From NCBI GenBank assembly GCA_963710175.1, contig CAVPZC010000001.1:372001-436000 (forward strand): a stretch of DNA of 64,000 nt, read 5' to 3'. Below, piece after piece: positions 28,146 through 36,068 of the stretch. The stretch comes from Phormidesmis sp963710175. GTDB lineage: Bacteria; Cyanobacteriota; Cyanobacteriia; Phormidesmidales; Phormidesmidaceae. Within the stretch, counting starts at the first letter, position 1. Each line of letters begins with the position of its first letter. The translations under genes were made by a program, and so were the position numbers. Under the pieces are notes generated by a model. That model was given only the letters and a program-made list of their open reading frames with translations, was not told where the DNA came from and did not search any database.

Positions 28146-28789
28146 TGCAAGCAGCTAACACACTGACTGATACGGAATTAACGGATGCTCAATGGCAAAT
28201 TGCGGATGCGATCGCCCGCCAGCTCGTGCTAGATGGGGTGGATGTGAATGAGCTGAGGAAAGCGATCGCCTACCTGCGAGAAACGGTAGACAAAGAAAAT
28301 GCAGGCAAAAACTTTTTCGACTACCTAAAAACGCTCGTGCGCCACGGCGATACCATTGGCCACAGCAAGCGAACCGTTGATTACTATCGCAGCTTGGATA
28401 CTATATGCAGCCAGTATTTGACCAATTATCAAGACGACGCTCCAAAAATGCTGTTTTTGCTAGGTTGGGCAGCCCGGCTGGTGAAGTATTACAAAGAGGG
28501 TGTCCCCACAGGTGAGCTGAAAGTTCCTGAGATAAAATCGGAGCGAGAAGCGGAGCTTCAAGTCGTTGCAGCGGCAAACACTTTCGAGGTAGGACAAGTT
28601 TTAGAAGCGACCATCACGACAATCAAAGGCAATAAAGTTACTTACGAAATACTTGGAACAATTCGGTTAACCCAAAAAGAACCAAAGCTTATGAAATCTG
28701 TTGAGTTAGCCGAGGGCCAAACGCTGAACGTAGAAATCTCCGCTTTGAGGGAAGATGGTTCAATTAAAAAAATTAAAGCTGGCGTTTGA
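28145..28789 (+). CDS. Operon-end protein of unknown family, helical domain plus small beta domain
   Basis: 214 residues from ATG 28145, which overlaps the previous stop (TGATG); a start at 28106 is also in frame. Residues 1-140 are helical, with WQIADAIARQLVLDGVDVNE and LKTLVRHGDTIGHSKRTVDY. Residues 150-214 look like a small barrel (TFEVGQVLEATITTIKGNKV ... KSVELAEGQTLNVEI). The latter resembles an OB/S1-type RNA-binding fold, an inference from the pattern only. It is tightly coupled to the Cas7 genes and probably belongs to the complex or its regulation. Confidence 0.7.
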   Translation: MQAANTLTDTELTDAQWQIADAIARQLVLDGVDVNELRKAIAYLRETVDKENAGKNFFDYLKTLVRHGDTIGHSKRTVDYYRSLDTICSQYLTNYQDDAPKMLFLLGWAARLVKYYKEGVPTGELKVPEIKSEREAELQVVAAANTFEVGQVLEATITTIKGNKVTYEILGTIRLTQKEPKLMKSVELAEGQTLNVEISALREDGSIKKIKAGV

Positions 28790-28851
28790 GACTCGGCGCT
28801 GTGCGCAGACCGTCTCACTGCTCAAACTTTACGCTCCGGCCATAGAGGATT

Positions 28852-29460
28852 TCACCAAATACGACTCAGCGTTAGGCGAAAGCCGACTAATACATTTTCG
28901 CCCGATAGCTCAGCAGGATTCTCCAAAACTTCTACAGGTAATCCGGGCCGATAAATCTCTACACGACGCTGCTGTGGATCTATCAGCCAGCCTAAAGCGC
29001 CGTTTTCGAGATACTCTGCCATCTTATCTTGCAGGGGCTGAAGTCTGTCGGAGCTAGAGCGCAGCTCAATGACAAAGTCAGGGCAGATATTTGCATAGGT
29101 TCCTTTTTGCTCTGGCGTAAGGGCATCCCACCGGGACTGACTGACCCAGGAGGCATCGGGAGACCGGGTTGCCCCATTCGGCAAGTCGAACCCTGTAGAA
29201 GAATCAAACGCTCGCCCGTCTTCACCCGAGCTGCGCCACCACAGATATAGCTCTCCTGCGAGGCTCCAGTTATACGCGCCTGTTTCCCAGCCGGTCGGTG
29301 GATTCACGACCAATTCTCCTGCGGCGGTTCTTTCTAACCTGATTTCTTTATTGGCGGCAGCTAGCGCTAAAAAGTGCTCGTAGCTAACTTTCAGCCCGAC
29401 GGTCTCGGGTACGTCAATAGAGACTGTTTTAGTTTCTAGAGACGAAGAGACCTGTACCAT
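28852..29460 (-). CDS. Uma2-family (DUF820) restriction-like endonuclease
   Basis: 202 residues of the PD-(D/E)XK-like Uma2 family, very common in cyanobacteria. Hallmarks are GLKVSYEHFLALAAANKEIR at the start, NPPTGWETGAYNWSLAGELY, SPDASWVS, CPDFVIELRSSSD (catalytic D and E-x-K-like position) and ALGWLIDPQQRRVEIYRPG. Function is not settled; some link the family to mobile elements. It is convergent with the effector operon. Confidence 0.9.
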   Translation of the reverse strand: MVQVSSSLETKTVSIDVPETVGLKVSYEHFLALAAANKEIRLERTAAGELVVNPPTGWETGAYNWSLAGELYLWWRSSGEDGRAFDSSTGFDLPNGATRSPDASWVSQSRWDALTPEQKGTYANICPDFVIELRSSSDRLQPLQDKMAEYLENGALGWLIDPQQRRVEIYRPGLPVEVLENPAELSGENVLVGFRLTLSRIW

Positions 29461-29551
29461 CTTGATCGCTTATTAGACCTACCGCACGATATTTCTATCC
29501 TGATTATATCCTGGTGACAAACTTTACGAAAATGCTGATATTTCCAGGGCT

Positions 29552-30430
29552 TTAACGGCTATTTCCGCTGCGATCGCCCTTCGCCACATACGCGCCATCT
29601 GCTGCATTCCCCACGAGCGTGATCGAGCCGTTTGCTGCCAGCACGTATCGTTCTTTGGCGACTACATTAATGTGTTTGATTTGTGGATAGCTTACAAACA
29701 CAATCAATACAGATGATTGGGGAAGGCGTTCGAGGAGTTCGTCGATGATGGGTTGCGCGATCGCGTCCCGAGCATCCGGCGCTAACCCGGCAAAAGCGTC
29801 CCCGGCTTCAGTCTTAAAATTCTCTAAATCTAAGACAACGACATCGCTCTCCTGAGTTCTCAGTTCGCCGAGCTGAGTAAAAAAATCAACATTGCCAAAC
29901 TCCCGAGCACGCAGTAGCCTGACTTCTTTGGGTGCGCGATCACCCCCCGGCAGATAATAGTCAACCTGGGTTGTGCCGATAACCTGTTCCTTTTTCACAA
30001 TTCGGGCGATGTTCCTCACTTCCGCCCGGACGATATCGCGTGCTTCATGCTCCACCATATAGGCCACTTCTGTTTCTGCCTTCCGCCGAACTTGCTCTAC
30101 AGCCTCTTTGCTCGCCGTCTCAGAAAAGTCATGGATTCTTTCAATGTTTTCTCTGGCAAAAATTTGCAAGTCTCGAAAGCTTTTGCCAAAAAAGTAAGCA
30201 GCTACCGCACCCGCAATGCCCAGTATGATAAAGATAATTTTGATGGTTTCGACAAATTCGCTATAGCTTTGCTTGAGAAATTCTAGCTGGCTCTTTAGCA
30301 GCTCAACATCAGCAGGGACGATCTCTGGCGGCGATGCCTGACCTAAAAGGTGATGGGGTATCAGGTAAGTGCCGCTATGGGGTAGCCCATGCAGAGAAGA
30401 CTGTATAAAAGCGATCGCTATACTGACCAT
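29552..30430 (-). CDS. Membrane-anchored protein with coiled-coil and unrecognised alpha/beta C-terminal domain
   Basis: 292 residues. After a short hydrophobic N-terminus comes one clear membrane helix (about 63-82, IKIIFIILGIAGAVAAYFFG), then a long charged helix (90-150) with Glu/Arg/Lys heptad character. The C-terminal domain (about 165-285) alternates predicted strands and helices (KEVRLLRAREFGNVDFFTQL, DVVVLDLENF, SSVLIVFVSYP, RYVLAANGSITLVGNA), suggesting a Rossmann-like fold. I do not recognise it as CARF, SAVED or TIR. Its place inside a type III island that lacks an identified effector makes a cyclic-nucleotide-gated membrane role possible, as with Cam1 or Csx23, but this is inference. 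Confidence 0.75.
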   Translation of the reverse strand: MVSIAIAFIQSSLHGLPHSGTYLIPHHLLGQASPPEIVPADVELLKSQLEFLKQSYSEFVETIKIIFIILGIAGAVAAYFFGKSFRDLQIFARENIERIHDFSETASKEAVEQVRRKAETEVAYMVEHEARDIVRAEVRNIARIVKKEQVIGTTQVDYYLPGGDRAPKEVRLLRAREFGNVDFFTQLGELRTQESDVVVLDLENFKTEAGDAFAGLAPDARDAIAQPIIDELLERLPQSSVLIVFVSYPQIKHINVVAKERYVLAANGSITLVGNAADGAYVAKGDRSGNSR

Positions 30431-30594
30431 CGGAACAATTCGATAAAAGTCATTGCTATTGTTCCATAGTTCAGCTCAGATAACAGCGATTCTCCACGAG
30501 AGGGGTTCCGCCATCACGCCCTCAAACGCTATTTGAGAAAATACAGGCATACTCGTACAAATCGCTTCTATTTTCCACTAGCCGCTAGCCCACC

Positions 30595-32019
30595 TCACCC
30601 CTCGAATGTTAGCTGCTTGAGGTGGTTAAGGGAGACGCTGCGAATGAGGTTATGCTGCTTGAGCAGGAGTTCGGTGTCGTCGGTCATTTCTTCGACGAGA
30701 TAGCGGTCGCGTAGCACATCCAACGCCACCATTTGCTGATCGCCATCTTGCTGCCAATCTTCTAAATGGCTGAGCCACCAGTCTTCGGGGACCGGGCAAC
30801 GGTAAACAGCGGTTTCGCACAGCAGAATGTAGGCATAGCGGGCGTCCTGCTGTAAGCGCTCAAAGGTATGTTCCAGACGTTGCTGCACATTCCAGCGCAG
30901 GGCGCGGGTGAAGCGGTCGAGCTGCCATTTGTCATCTGCGCCGGTGGTATGGCCCGCAGCGGCTTCGGCAATCGATTTCTCCACGGCCTCAATCTCGCTG
31001 CCATAGCGTTTCCAATAGGCATCGGTATTGCCAAAGAAAGGGCGATCGCTCATTTCACCCAAGATAGTCCGCAGCGCTAAGGGATGTCCTTCATACGCTT
31101 TTCCAATTCTGATCAGGGCAGAACTGAGCGTGAAGCCTGTTGTCTCAAACAGCGTTTTCTGTTCAGTTTCATTCAGGCCACTGATGGGTTGACAGTGCCA
31201 GAAGTTAGGGTAGCGAGAGCCGATTTCGACTATCTGCGGCGGCAGTTCTTGCGAGGTCAGGATAAAGCGGCTCTGGCAGTGATTACTAGCGAATATTGCT
31301 TGGAAAAACGCTAGGAAGCCGTCGTCTTTGAACTTGCTCCACCCCTTCGCTTCATCACCTTGCAAAATGTGCTCTAGCGAATCTATCAGAATGAGCGTCG
31401 GCGTTGCTTGCAGATGGGCGACCAATCGGCGGGTGAGCTGTGCGCTTTGACTGCGCTCTTCTGGCGATACGGGTTGCCCGCAGCTTTCTAGCAATCGGGC
31501 AGCAAAGCTAGCAAAGTCTGCGAGCTGTTCATGATTATCGAAGTTCTCTCGCAGCAGGCGGTAGCGAGTGGCTGGAGTTTGTAGCTCTATGATCAGGCGC
31601 TCTGAGAGTGCGGTTTTACCGATGCCCGCCAAGCCGGTGAGCAGCAGCAGGCGACAGCTGTTATTGAGTTTGTCGGTGAGCGCTGTAACCAGGGGCTCGC
31701 GCCCAACCCAAAAGGGATCGTAGGCGAAGAACTGGGTGCTGTCGGGTGTAATGCTAGGGCCTAAACTTGCGGTCGTTTCAGCGGTTTCGGCTGCGGTGGC
31801 TAGCGGCAACATCACTTGCTTGGGTTCGAGCGCGAGCGCCTCACAGATTTGCTCGAAGCTGGCAATTGAGACGCGAATGCCCCGGCAGAACCGGCTGACG
31901 GTGGAGAGGGCAATCATCAGATTGGCGGCGAGGTCTCCTTGAGTGAGAAAACCGTTGCGTTCTAGTGCAGTTGCAACGGTGCTTTTGTGATCGGGATGTA
32001 TGCAAATAGAGCGAGCCAT
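30595..32019 (-). CDS. HTH-NB-ARC (STAND) ATPase
   Basis: 474 residues from ATG 32019 (a TTG at 32040 is in frame but less likely). The N-terminus is a lambda-repressor-like helix-turn-helix (about 14-66: LTQGDLAANLMIALSTVSRF). The NB-ARC domain follows with Walker A GLAGIGKT (about 129-136) and Walker B TLILIDSLEHIL, then FILTSQ and the GHPLALRTILGE winged-helix GxP motif. STAND ATPases act as switches in regulation and phage defence. It diverges from RT-cas1 across an array of 12-bp iterons, which may be its operator. Confidence 0.85.
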   Translation of the reverse strand: MARSICIHPDHKSTVATALERNGFLTQGDLAANLMIALSTVSRFCRGIRVSIASFEQICEALALEPKQVMLPLATAAETAETTASLGPSITPDSTQFFAYDPFWVGREPLVTALTDKLNNSCRLLLLTGLAGIGKTALSERLIIELQTPATRYRLLRENFDNHEQLADFASFAARLLESCGQPVSPEERSQSAQLTRRLVAHLQATPTLILIDSLEHILQGDEAKGWSKFKDDGFLAFFQAIFASNHCQSRFILTSQELPPQIVEIGSRYPNFWHCQPISGLNETEQKTLFETTGFTLSSALIRIGKAYEGHPLALRTILGEMSDRPFFGNTDAYWKRYGSEIEAVEKSIAEAAAGHTTGADDKWQLDRFTRALRWNVQQRLEHTFERLQQDARYAYILLCETAVYRCPVPEDWWLSHLEDWQQDGDQQMVALDVLRDRYLVEEMTDDTELLLKQHNLIRSVSLNHLKQLTFEG

Positions 32020-32067
32020 AGAGAGCTGGGGCCAGGCCAATTATTCGACTCATCTTAACAACTGAAC

Positions 32068-32133
32068 GAGCTGACGCCTGAACTGACTTGCGAACTCACT
32101 TGTGAACTGACGGCACTGACGTATGAGCTGACG
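32068..32133. promoter_or_regulatory. Six phased iterons between the HTH-NB-ARC gene and RT-cas1
   Basis: Nine-base motifs of consensus GAACTGACG start at 32068, 32080, 32092, 32104, 32113 and 32125. Four of the five spacings are 12 bp and one is 9 bp. They lie in the 168-bp gap between divergent genes, 55 bp before the RT-cas1 start, and are likely sites for a DNA-binding protein, possibly the adjacent HTH-NB-ARC protein. A related pair lies at 42800-42819, upstream of the second cas1 locus. Confidence 0.7.
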
Positions 32134-32187
32134 TTTGCGGTTGGCAGTATGAATTTGTCAACCGAACGATACTAAGGAGACAGACGG

Positions 32188-34158
32188 ATGCAGGTTTATG
32201 CAGAGCATCTTTATGCGGCCTGGGGGCTGGTGCAGCGCGGGAGTCCGGCGGCAGGGGTAGATGGCATCACGACGGACTTATTTGCTGGGGTAGCGAAAGA
32301 GCGGTTGGGGCAAATGCACCGGCAGATCAGGCGTGAGAGCTATGGGGCAAGTCCAGCGAAGGGGTTCTTTGTCCCAAAGAAGAACGGCGGGCAACGATTG
32401 ATCGGGCTGTCTACCGTACAAGATCGCATTCTTCAGCGCTATTTGCTCCAGTCTATCTATCCTCGGCTGGAGGCGACATTTACCGATAGCGCCTTTGCCT
32501 ATCGCCCTGGTCTCTCCATTTATGGTGCGGTGGATCGGGTGATGGGGCGCTATGGCGAGCAGCCTAGCTGGGTGATCAAAGCGGACATTCAGCAGTTTTT
32601 TGACAATCTCTCCTGGGGCGTACTGCTGGGCCAGTTAGAACGGCTGAAGATTCCGGCGGCGAAGGTGAGACTGATAGAGCAACAGCTCAAGGCCGGGATG
32701 CTGCTTCAGGGGCAGTTTTACCGGCCCAATAAGGGAGTCATGCAGGGCGGTATCTTGTCGGGCGCACTGGCGAACTTGTACCTGAGCGAGTTTGACCGGC
32801 TGTGCTTAGCGGCAGATATTCCGCTGGTGCGCTATGGCGATGACTTTGTGGCCGTGTTTCAGAGCTACTTGCAGGCAAATCGGTCGCTGGTGATGATGCA
32901 TGACTGGCTAGAAGACATTTACCTGACGCTGAACCCACTGAAGACGCGGATTGTGGCACCGAATGAGGGGTTTACCTTTTTAGGTCACCAGTTCCAGGCG
33001 CAGCAGGTGATTGCGCCCGTAAGGACATGGTCTCCCAAAAAGAAGGAGAAGAAAGCCGCAAAGCCCGTTTATGGGCCACCGAAGGCTTGCAGCATTATCC
33101 GGCTGCCAAAGACAAGGGCGAAAAAGTCAACTGATGAATATTGGAGAGATGGGATGACGACGCTATATGTGACGGAGCAAGGGGCGTATCTGCGGGTACG
33201 GCATCAGCAGTTTCAGGTGTTTCATGAGCAGGAGATGCGCATTAGCATTCCGGCAAATAGCATTACGCATGTGGTGCTGTTTGGGGCTTGCACGGTGTCG
33301 CATGGGGCGGTGCGGCTAGCGCTACAACGGCGGATTCCGCTGCTGTACCTGTCGAATAAGGGGCGATACTTTGGACGGTTAGAGACCACGGGGCAAGCAA
33401 GGATTGACTACCTGGTAGGGCAGGTGGCGAAGTCGCAGGATGAGGGCTTTATTCGGCAGCAGGCGCTGAATGTGATTGTCGGCAAGCTGCATAATTCTCG
33501 CAAGCTGTTGATGCGGTTACGGCAGCGGCGAAAAAGTGAGCTGGCGAATAAGGCAGTCAAGGAGATTGCTGTGCTGATGAAGAAGGTGCAAACTGCCGAA
33601 ACCGTAGAGTCGATGCTGGGCTATGAGGGACAGGGGGCGAATCTGTACTTTCGAGCTTATGGATCGCTATTGAAGGGGCCGTTTGCCTTTGATAAGCGTA
33701 CCCGCCGTCCGCCGACTGACCCGACTAATAGCCTATTGAGTTTGGGCTATACCCTACTGTCGCAGAATGTTCATGCGATGACCGAAGCAGCCGGACTGCA
33801 CACGCACTTTGGCAACCTGCACGTTCCTCAGCCCAATCGTCCTTCACTGGTGTGTGACCTGGTAGAAGAGTTTCGAGCGATGGTCGTCGATTCGCTGGTA
33901 GCGTATTTAATCAATTCCAACATCTATACCCCAGAAGACTTTACGCCACCGGACGGGCGCGGCGGGGTGTATTTGCACCCTGATGGATTGAAGCGCTTTC
34001 TCAAGCATTGGGAAGAGAAGCTGCAATCGGAGACGGTGCATCCGCATACGGGGTACAAGGTCAGCCTGCGGCGGTGTTTTGAGCTACAGGTTTGGGAATA
34101 TGCGGCCTGTGTTACCGGAGAGCGGGAGGGGTATAGGCCGATGATTTGGAAAAAGTAG
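32188..34158 (+). CDS. RT-cas1: Reverse transcriptase-Cas1 fusion
   Basis: 656 residues. The RT part (1-270) shows D133 in IKADIQQFF, QGGILSGALANLYL (block 4), the catalytic YGDD at 216-219 (YADD is commoner) and GFTFLGHQF (block 7). A basic linker (about 285-315) leads to Cas1 (about 325-656) with E480 in LGYEGQGANLYF, H545 in FGNLHVPQPN and D557 in LVCDLVEEFR, matching the Cas1 Glu/His/Asp triad. Such fusions integrate spacers and can use RNA. No Cas6 domain is fused. A strong AAGGAG site precedes the ATG. Both catalytic centres look intact. Confidence 0.96.
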   Translation: MQVYAEHLYAAWGLVQRGSPAAGVDGITTDLFAGVAKERLGQMHRQIRRESYGASPAKGFFVPKKNGGQRLIGLSTVQDRILQRYLLQSIYPRLEATFTDSAFAYRPGLSIYGAVDRVMGRYGEQPSWVIKADIQQFFDNLSWGVLLGQLERLKIPAAKVRLIEQQLKAGMLLQGQFYRPNKGVMQGGILSGALANLYLSEFDRLCLAADIPLVRYGDDFVAVFQSYLQANRSLVMMHDWLEDIYLTLNPLKTRIVAPNEGFTFLGHQFQAQQVIAPVRTWSPKKKEKKAAKPVYGPPKACSIIRLPKTRAKKSTDEYWRDGMTTLYVTEQGAYLRVRHQQFQVFHEQEMRISIPANSITHVVLFGACTVSHGAVRLALQRRIPLLYLSNKGRYFGRLETTGQARIDYLVGQVAKSQDEGFIRQQALNVIVGKLHNSRKLLMRLRQRRKSELANKAVKEIAVLMKKVQTAETVESMLGYEGQGANLYFRAYGSLLKGPFAFDKRTRRPPTDPTNSLLSLGYTLLSQNVHAMTEAAGLHTHFGNLHVPQPNRPSLVCDLVEEFRAMVVDSLVAYLINSNIYTPEDFTPPDGRGGVYLHPDGLKRFLKHWEEKLQSETVHPHTGYKVSLRRCFELQVWEYAACVTGEREGYRPMIWKK

Positions 34159-34275
34159 GAGGTCAGAGGGATGAACGATGAAGTGGGAAACAAGAGAGGT
34201 TCTGGCAAAGGTTTTCTTGCTTCTTTAATCTCATCGTTCATCCTTCATCCTTCATCGTTTACTGAGAGGTTTCTG

Positions 34276-34554
34276 ATGTTTTACCTGGTTTGCTACGACG
34301 TTGTTTTGGACAGGCGTCGCAATAAAGTTGCTCACATCCTTGAGGGGTATGGGTTACGGGTGCAGAAGTCGGTGTTTGAGTGTGTGCTGACGCCAGATCA
34401 GCGGGAGATGTTGAATAAGAAGCTGGCGAAGTTTATTGATGACGAGGAGGATCAGGTGCGGTTTTATCCGATGTCGCCGCGTTACCGGAAAAAGGTGACG
34501 GTGATGGGGATGCAGCCGGAACGAGAGGTGGATGATGTGGCTTTTATTGTGTGA
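34276..34554 (+). CDS. cas2: Cas2, partner of RT-Cas1
   Basis: 92 residues from ATG 34276; the longer in-frame reading from 34171 crosses a low-complexity spacer. MFYLVCYDVVLDRRRNKVAHILEGYGLRVQ with D8 as the ferredoxin-fold Asp, then SVFECVLTP and VRFYPMSP. It forms the Cas1-Cas2 integrase with RT-Cas1. The 117-bp gap to RT-cas1 holds GATGAACGATGA-type short repeats able to fold back. Confidence 0.95.
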   Translation: MFYLVCYDVVLDRRRNKVAHILEGYGLRVQKSVFECVLTPDQREMLNKKLAKFIDDEEDQVRFYPMSPRYRKKVTVMGMQPEREVDDVAFIV

Positions 34555-34601
34555 TGTGAAGCAACGAACAACAGTTTTTAGATAAGAAGGAGAACAAGAT
34601 T

Positions 34602-35018
34602 ATGGAACAGAGATTTACGACGGCCTACGCGATGACCTATCAGCCAGATGGCTACAAGGAGTTGATTGCCTATCAGCTCGCGTTTAATGAGGCGATGCGG
34701 CTGCATTGGTTGTTGCCGCCGATGCTGGCAGAGGAAGAAGATTTGTTGGTAGCGAAGCTGGTGGAAGGCTCTCGGTTGGTGTGTACTTATCTGGCCGAGG
34801 CTTGGGAGCATCGGCGGTGTCGCGAGGCGTTTGTGGAGAAGCTGAATGAGGCGGGGGCTAAGGCGGCCACGGTACAAACCTGGGTGGCGTTTGCGGTGGA
34901 GTGTGGATATTTGGAGGCTGAAGACGGGCAGGTGCATTGTGACCTGTACAAGGACATTTTGGTGGAGATTGGGCGGTTGATTAATACGGCGACGGTTGTT
35001 GTGAATTTGGCGGGGTAG
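34602..35018 (+). CDS. Four-helix-bundle protein (IVP/Avd-like) in the RT-cas1 operon
   Basis: 138 residues, fully helical: GYKELIAYQLAFNEAMRLHW, LLVAKLVEGSRLVCTYLAEA, HRRCREAFVEKLNEAGAK and TVQTWVAFAVECGYLEAED. This is the 23S-intervening-protein/four-helix-bundle family that also contains Avd, the RT partner of diversity-generating retroelements. It is encoded 47 bp after cas2 and 4 bp before the next gene. A role as RT partner in spacer acquisition is an attractive inference, not shown. Confidence 0.82.
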   Translation: MEQRFTTAYAMTYQPDGYKELIAYQLAFNEAMRLHWLLPPMLAEEEDLLVAKLVEGSRLVCTYLAEAWEHRRCREAFVEKLNEAGAKAATVQTWVAFAVECGYLEAEDGQVHCDLYKDILVEIGRLINTATVVVNLAG

Positions 35019-35022
35019 CGCG

Positions 35023-35721
35023 ATGAAGAAATTACAGCGAATGTGTCAGGAGTATCTCAGGGGAGCGCTGGAGTGGATGGGGCAGGTGCTTGAATGGTTT
35101 TCTGGGAGGCAGATGCGACGGGAAAATGGGCGATTGGTGCAGCGGTTGGCGAGGCTGCGGGCTGACTATAACCAGCTGAAGCGGGATACTGATGAGCTGC
35201 TGCGCTACACGGATAGGGAGCTGCGTGAGCTAAAGCAGACTAATACCGGATTGGCGCGGGAGTTTGATGAGTTGCAGCTGCGGGTGTGGGAGCTAGAGCA
35301 GCAGGTGGATGAGCTACTGCTGTATATTGCTCAAATGGCTGAGGTGAACCAGCGAGGAGCCGGGGTGGTAAAAGTCGTCTCCGTACCCGATCTGGCTGAG
35401 GTGAACTTGGGCATTGTTGGTGGACATGAGGCGACTCGCCGGGAGGTCATTGAGGAGCTGACGGTGCAGTATGGGCTGCGGCGATGGGTGGAGGTACCGC
35501 CGACTTGGGAAAGTAGCCTGACGAAGCCAGTGCTAAAGGCAAAGCTAGAGCGATGCGATCTGATTGTAATTATCACGGGGTATATGAATCATTCGTTGAC
35601 TCATGCGGTATTTGGGTTGAAGGCTTCCGGGGCACTCGCGGGCGAAGTGGTAATGCTGAACTTTCGGGGCAAGAGCGGTGTGGTGCGGGAGGTATTGCGG
35701 CATGTCGCTTTGCTGGAATAA
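35023..35721 (+). CDS. Coiled-coil protein with C-terminal DUF2325 domain
   Basis: 232 residues. Residues about 25-110 form a long coiled coil (ADYNQLKRDTDELLRYTDRE, ELQLRVWELEQQVDELL). The C-terminal part (about 128-232) matches DUF2325: NLGIVGGHEATRREVIEEL, then CDLIVIITGYMNHSLTHAVF and VVMLNFRGKSG. The function of DUF2325 is unknown. The last 62 codons are duplicated at 48713-48901 together with the downstream leader. It is the last gene of the RT-cas1 operon, before a strong terminator. Confidence 0.82.
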   Translation: MKKLQRMCQEYLRGALEWMGQVLEWFSGRQMRRENGRLVQRLARLRADYNQLKRDTDELLRYTDRELRELKQTNTGLAREFDELQLRVWELEQQVDELLLYIAQMAEVNQRGAGVVKVVSVPDLAEVNLGIVGGHEATRREVIEELTVQYGLRRWVEVPPTWESSLTKPVLKAKLERCDLIVIITGYMNHSLTHAVFGLKASGALAGEVVMLNFRGKSGVVREVLRHVALLE

Positions 35722-35764
35722 TCGCACTGCTTAAAGCCGGGATATGACGACAGCGAGGTGAGTT

Positions 35765-35801
35765 GCCCTCAGCCGAATACCCGTGGCTGAGGGCATTTCT
35801 T
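35765..35801 (+). terminator. Terminator of the RT-cas1 operon
   Basis: A perfect 10-bp stem GCCCTCAGCC (35765-35774) / GGCTGAGGGC (35785-35794) with a 10-base loop, followed by ATTTCTT. It separates the cas operon from the array 2 leader. Confidence 0.75.
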
Positions 35802-36068
35802 CAAAAAGGTTAAAGAAGTGCTGTAACCCATCGACATCTGCTTATACTATGGCTATTATGGGCTAGAGCTTCCAAATTCGTGGGGGTTTGCGGAACCTTG
35901 AAAATATGATTATTCCGTTGACCCTAGAGAATCAGTTGCTGTACAAGGGCTTTAGCCCTGTTAGAATGCAACTTATTAAGACTGATTCTCAATTGTAGGG
36001 CCATTCTACAGACCCCCGCGAATTGGGCCTTTGAAAGACTTTATCCGTCAGGCTTTCAAAGGGTAGGG
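35802..36068 (+). promoter_or_regulatory. Leader of CRISPR array 2
   Basis: AT-rich gene-free sequence up to the first repeat. It has ACCTTGAAAATATGATTATT (35895-35914), related to a block in the array 1 and array 4 leaders, a TATACTATGGCTATTATG stretch that could hold a -10 box near 35845, and several short inverted repeats near the array. The same leader, with a few changes, precedes array 3. Confidence 0.75.

Larger units (their letters stand above)
35533..36068 (+). repeat. 536-bp segment duplicated before array 3 (original copy)
   Basis: From CTAAAGGC inside the DUF2325 gene to the base before the first repeat, this segment aligns without gaps to 48713-49248 (constant offset 13180), with about eight single-base differences. 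It includes the gene 3' end, the terminator and the leader. Confidence 0.95.

Noticed and set aside
28755..29057. 100-codon plus-strand ORF after the effector operon
   Set aside because: Most of it is antisense to the well-supported Uma2 gene at 28852-29460, and its sequence matches no family.
34171..34275. N-terminal 35-residue extension of Cas2
   Set aside because: It translates a low-complexity GATGAA/TTCATC repeat spacer. The Cas2 fold begins at MFYLVCYDVV (34276).
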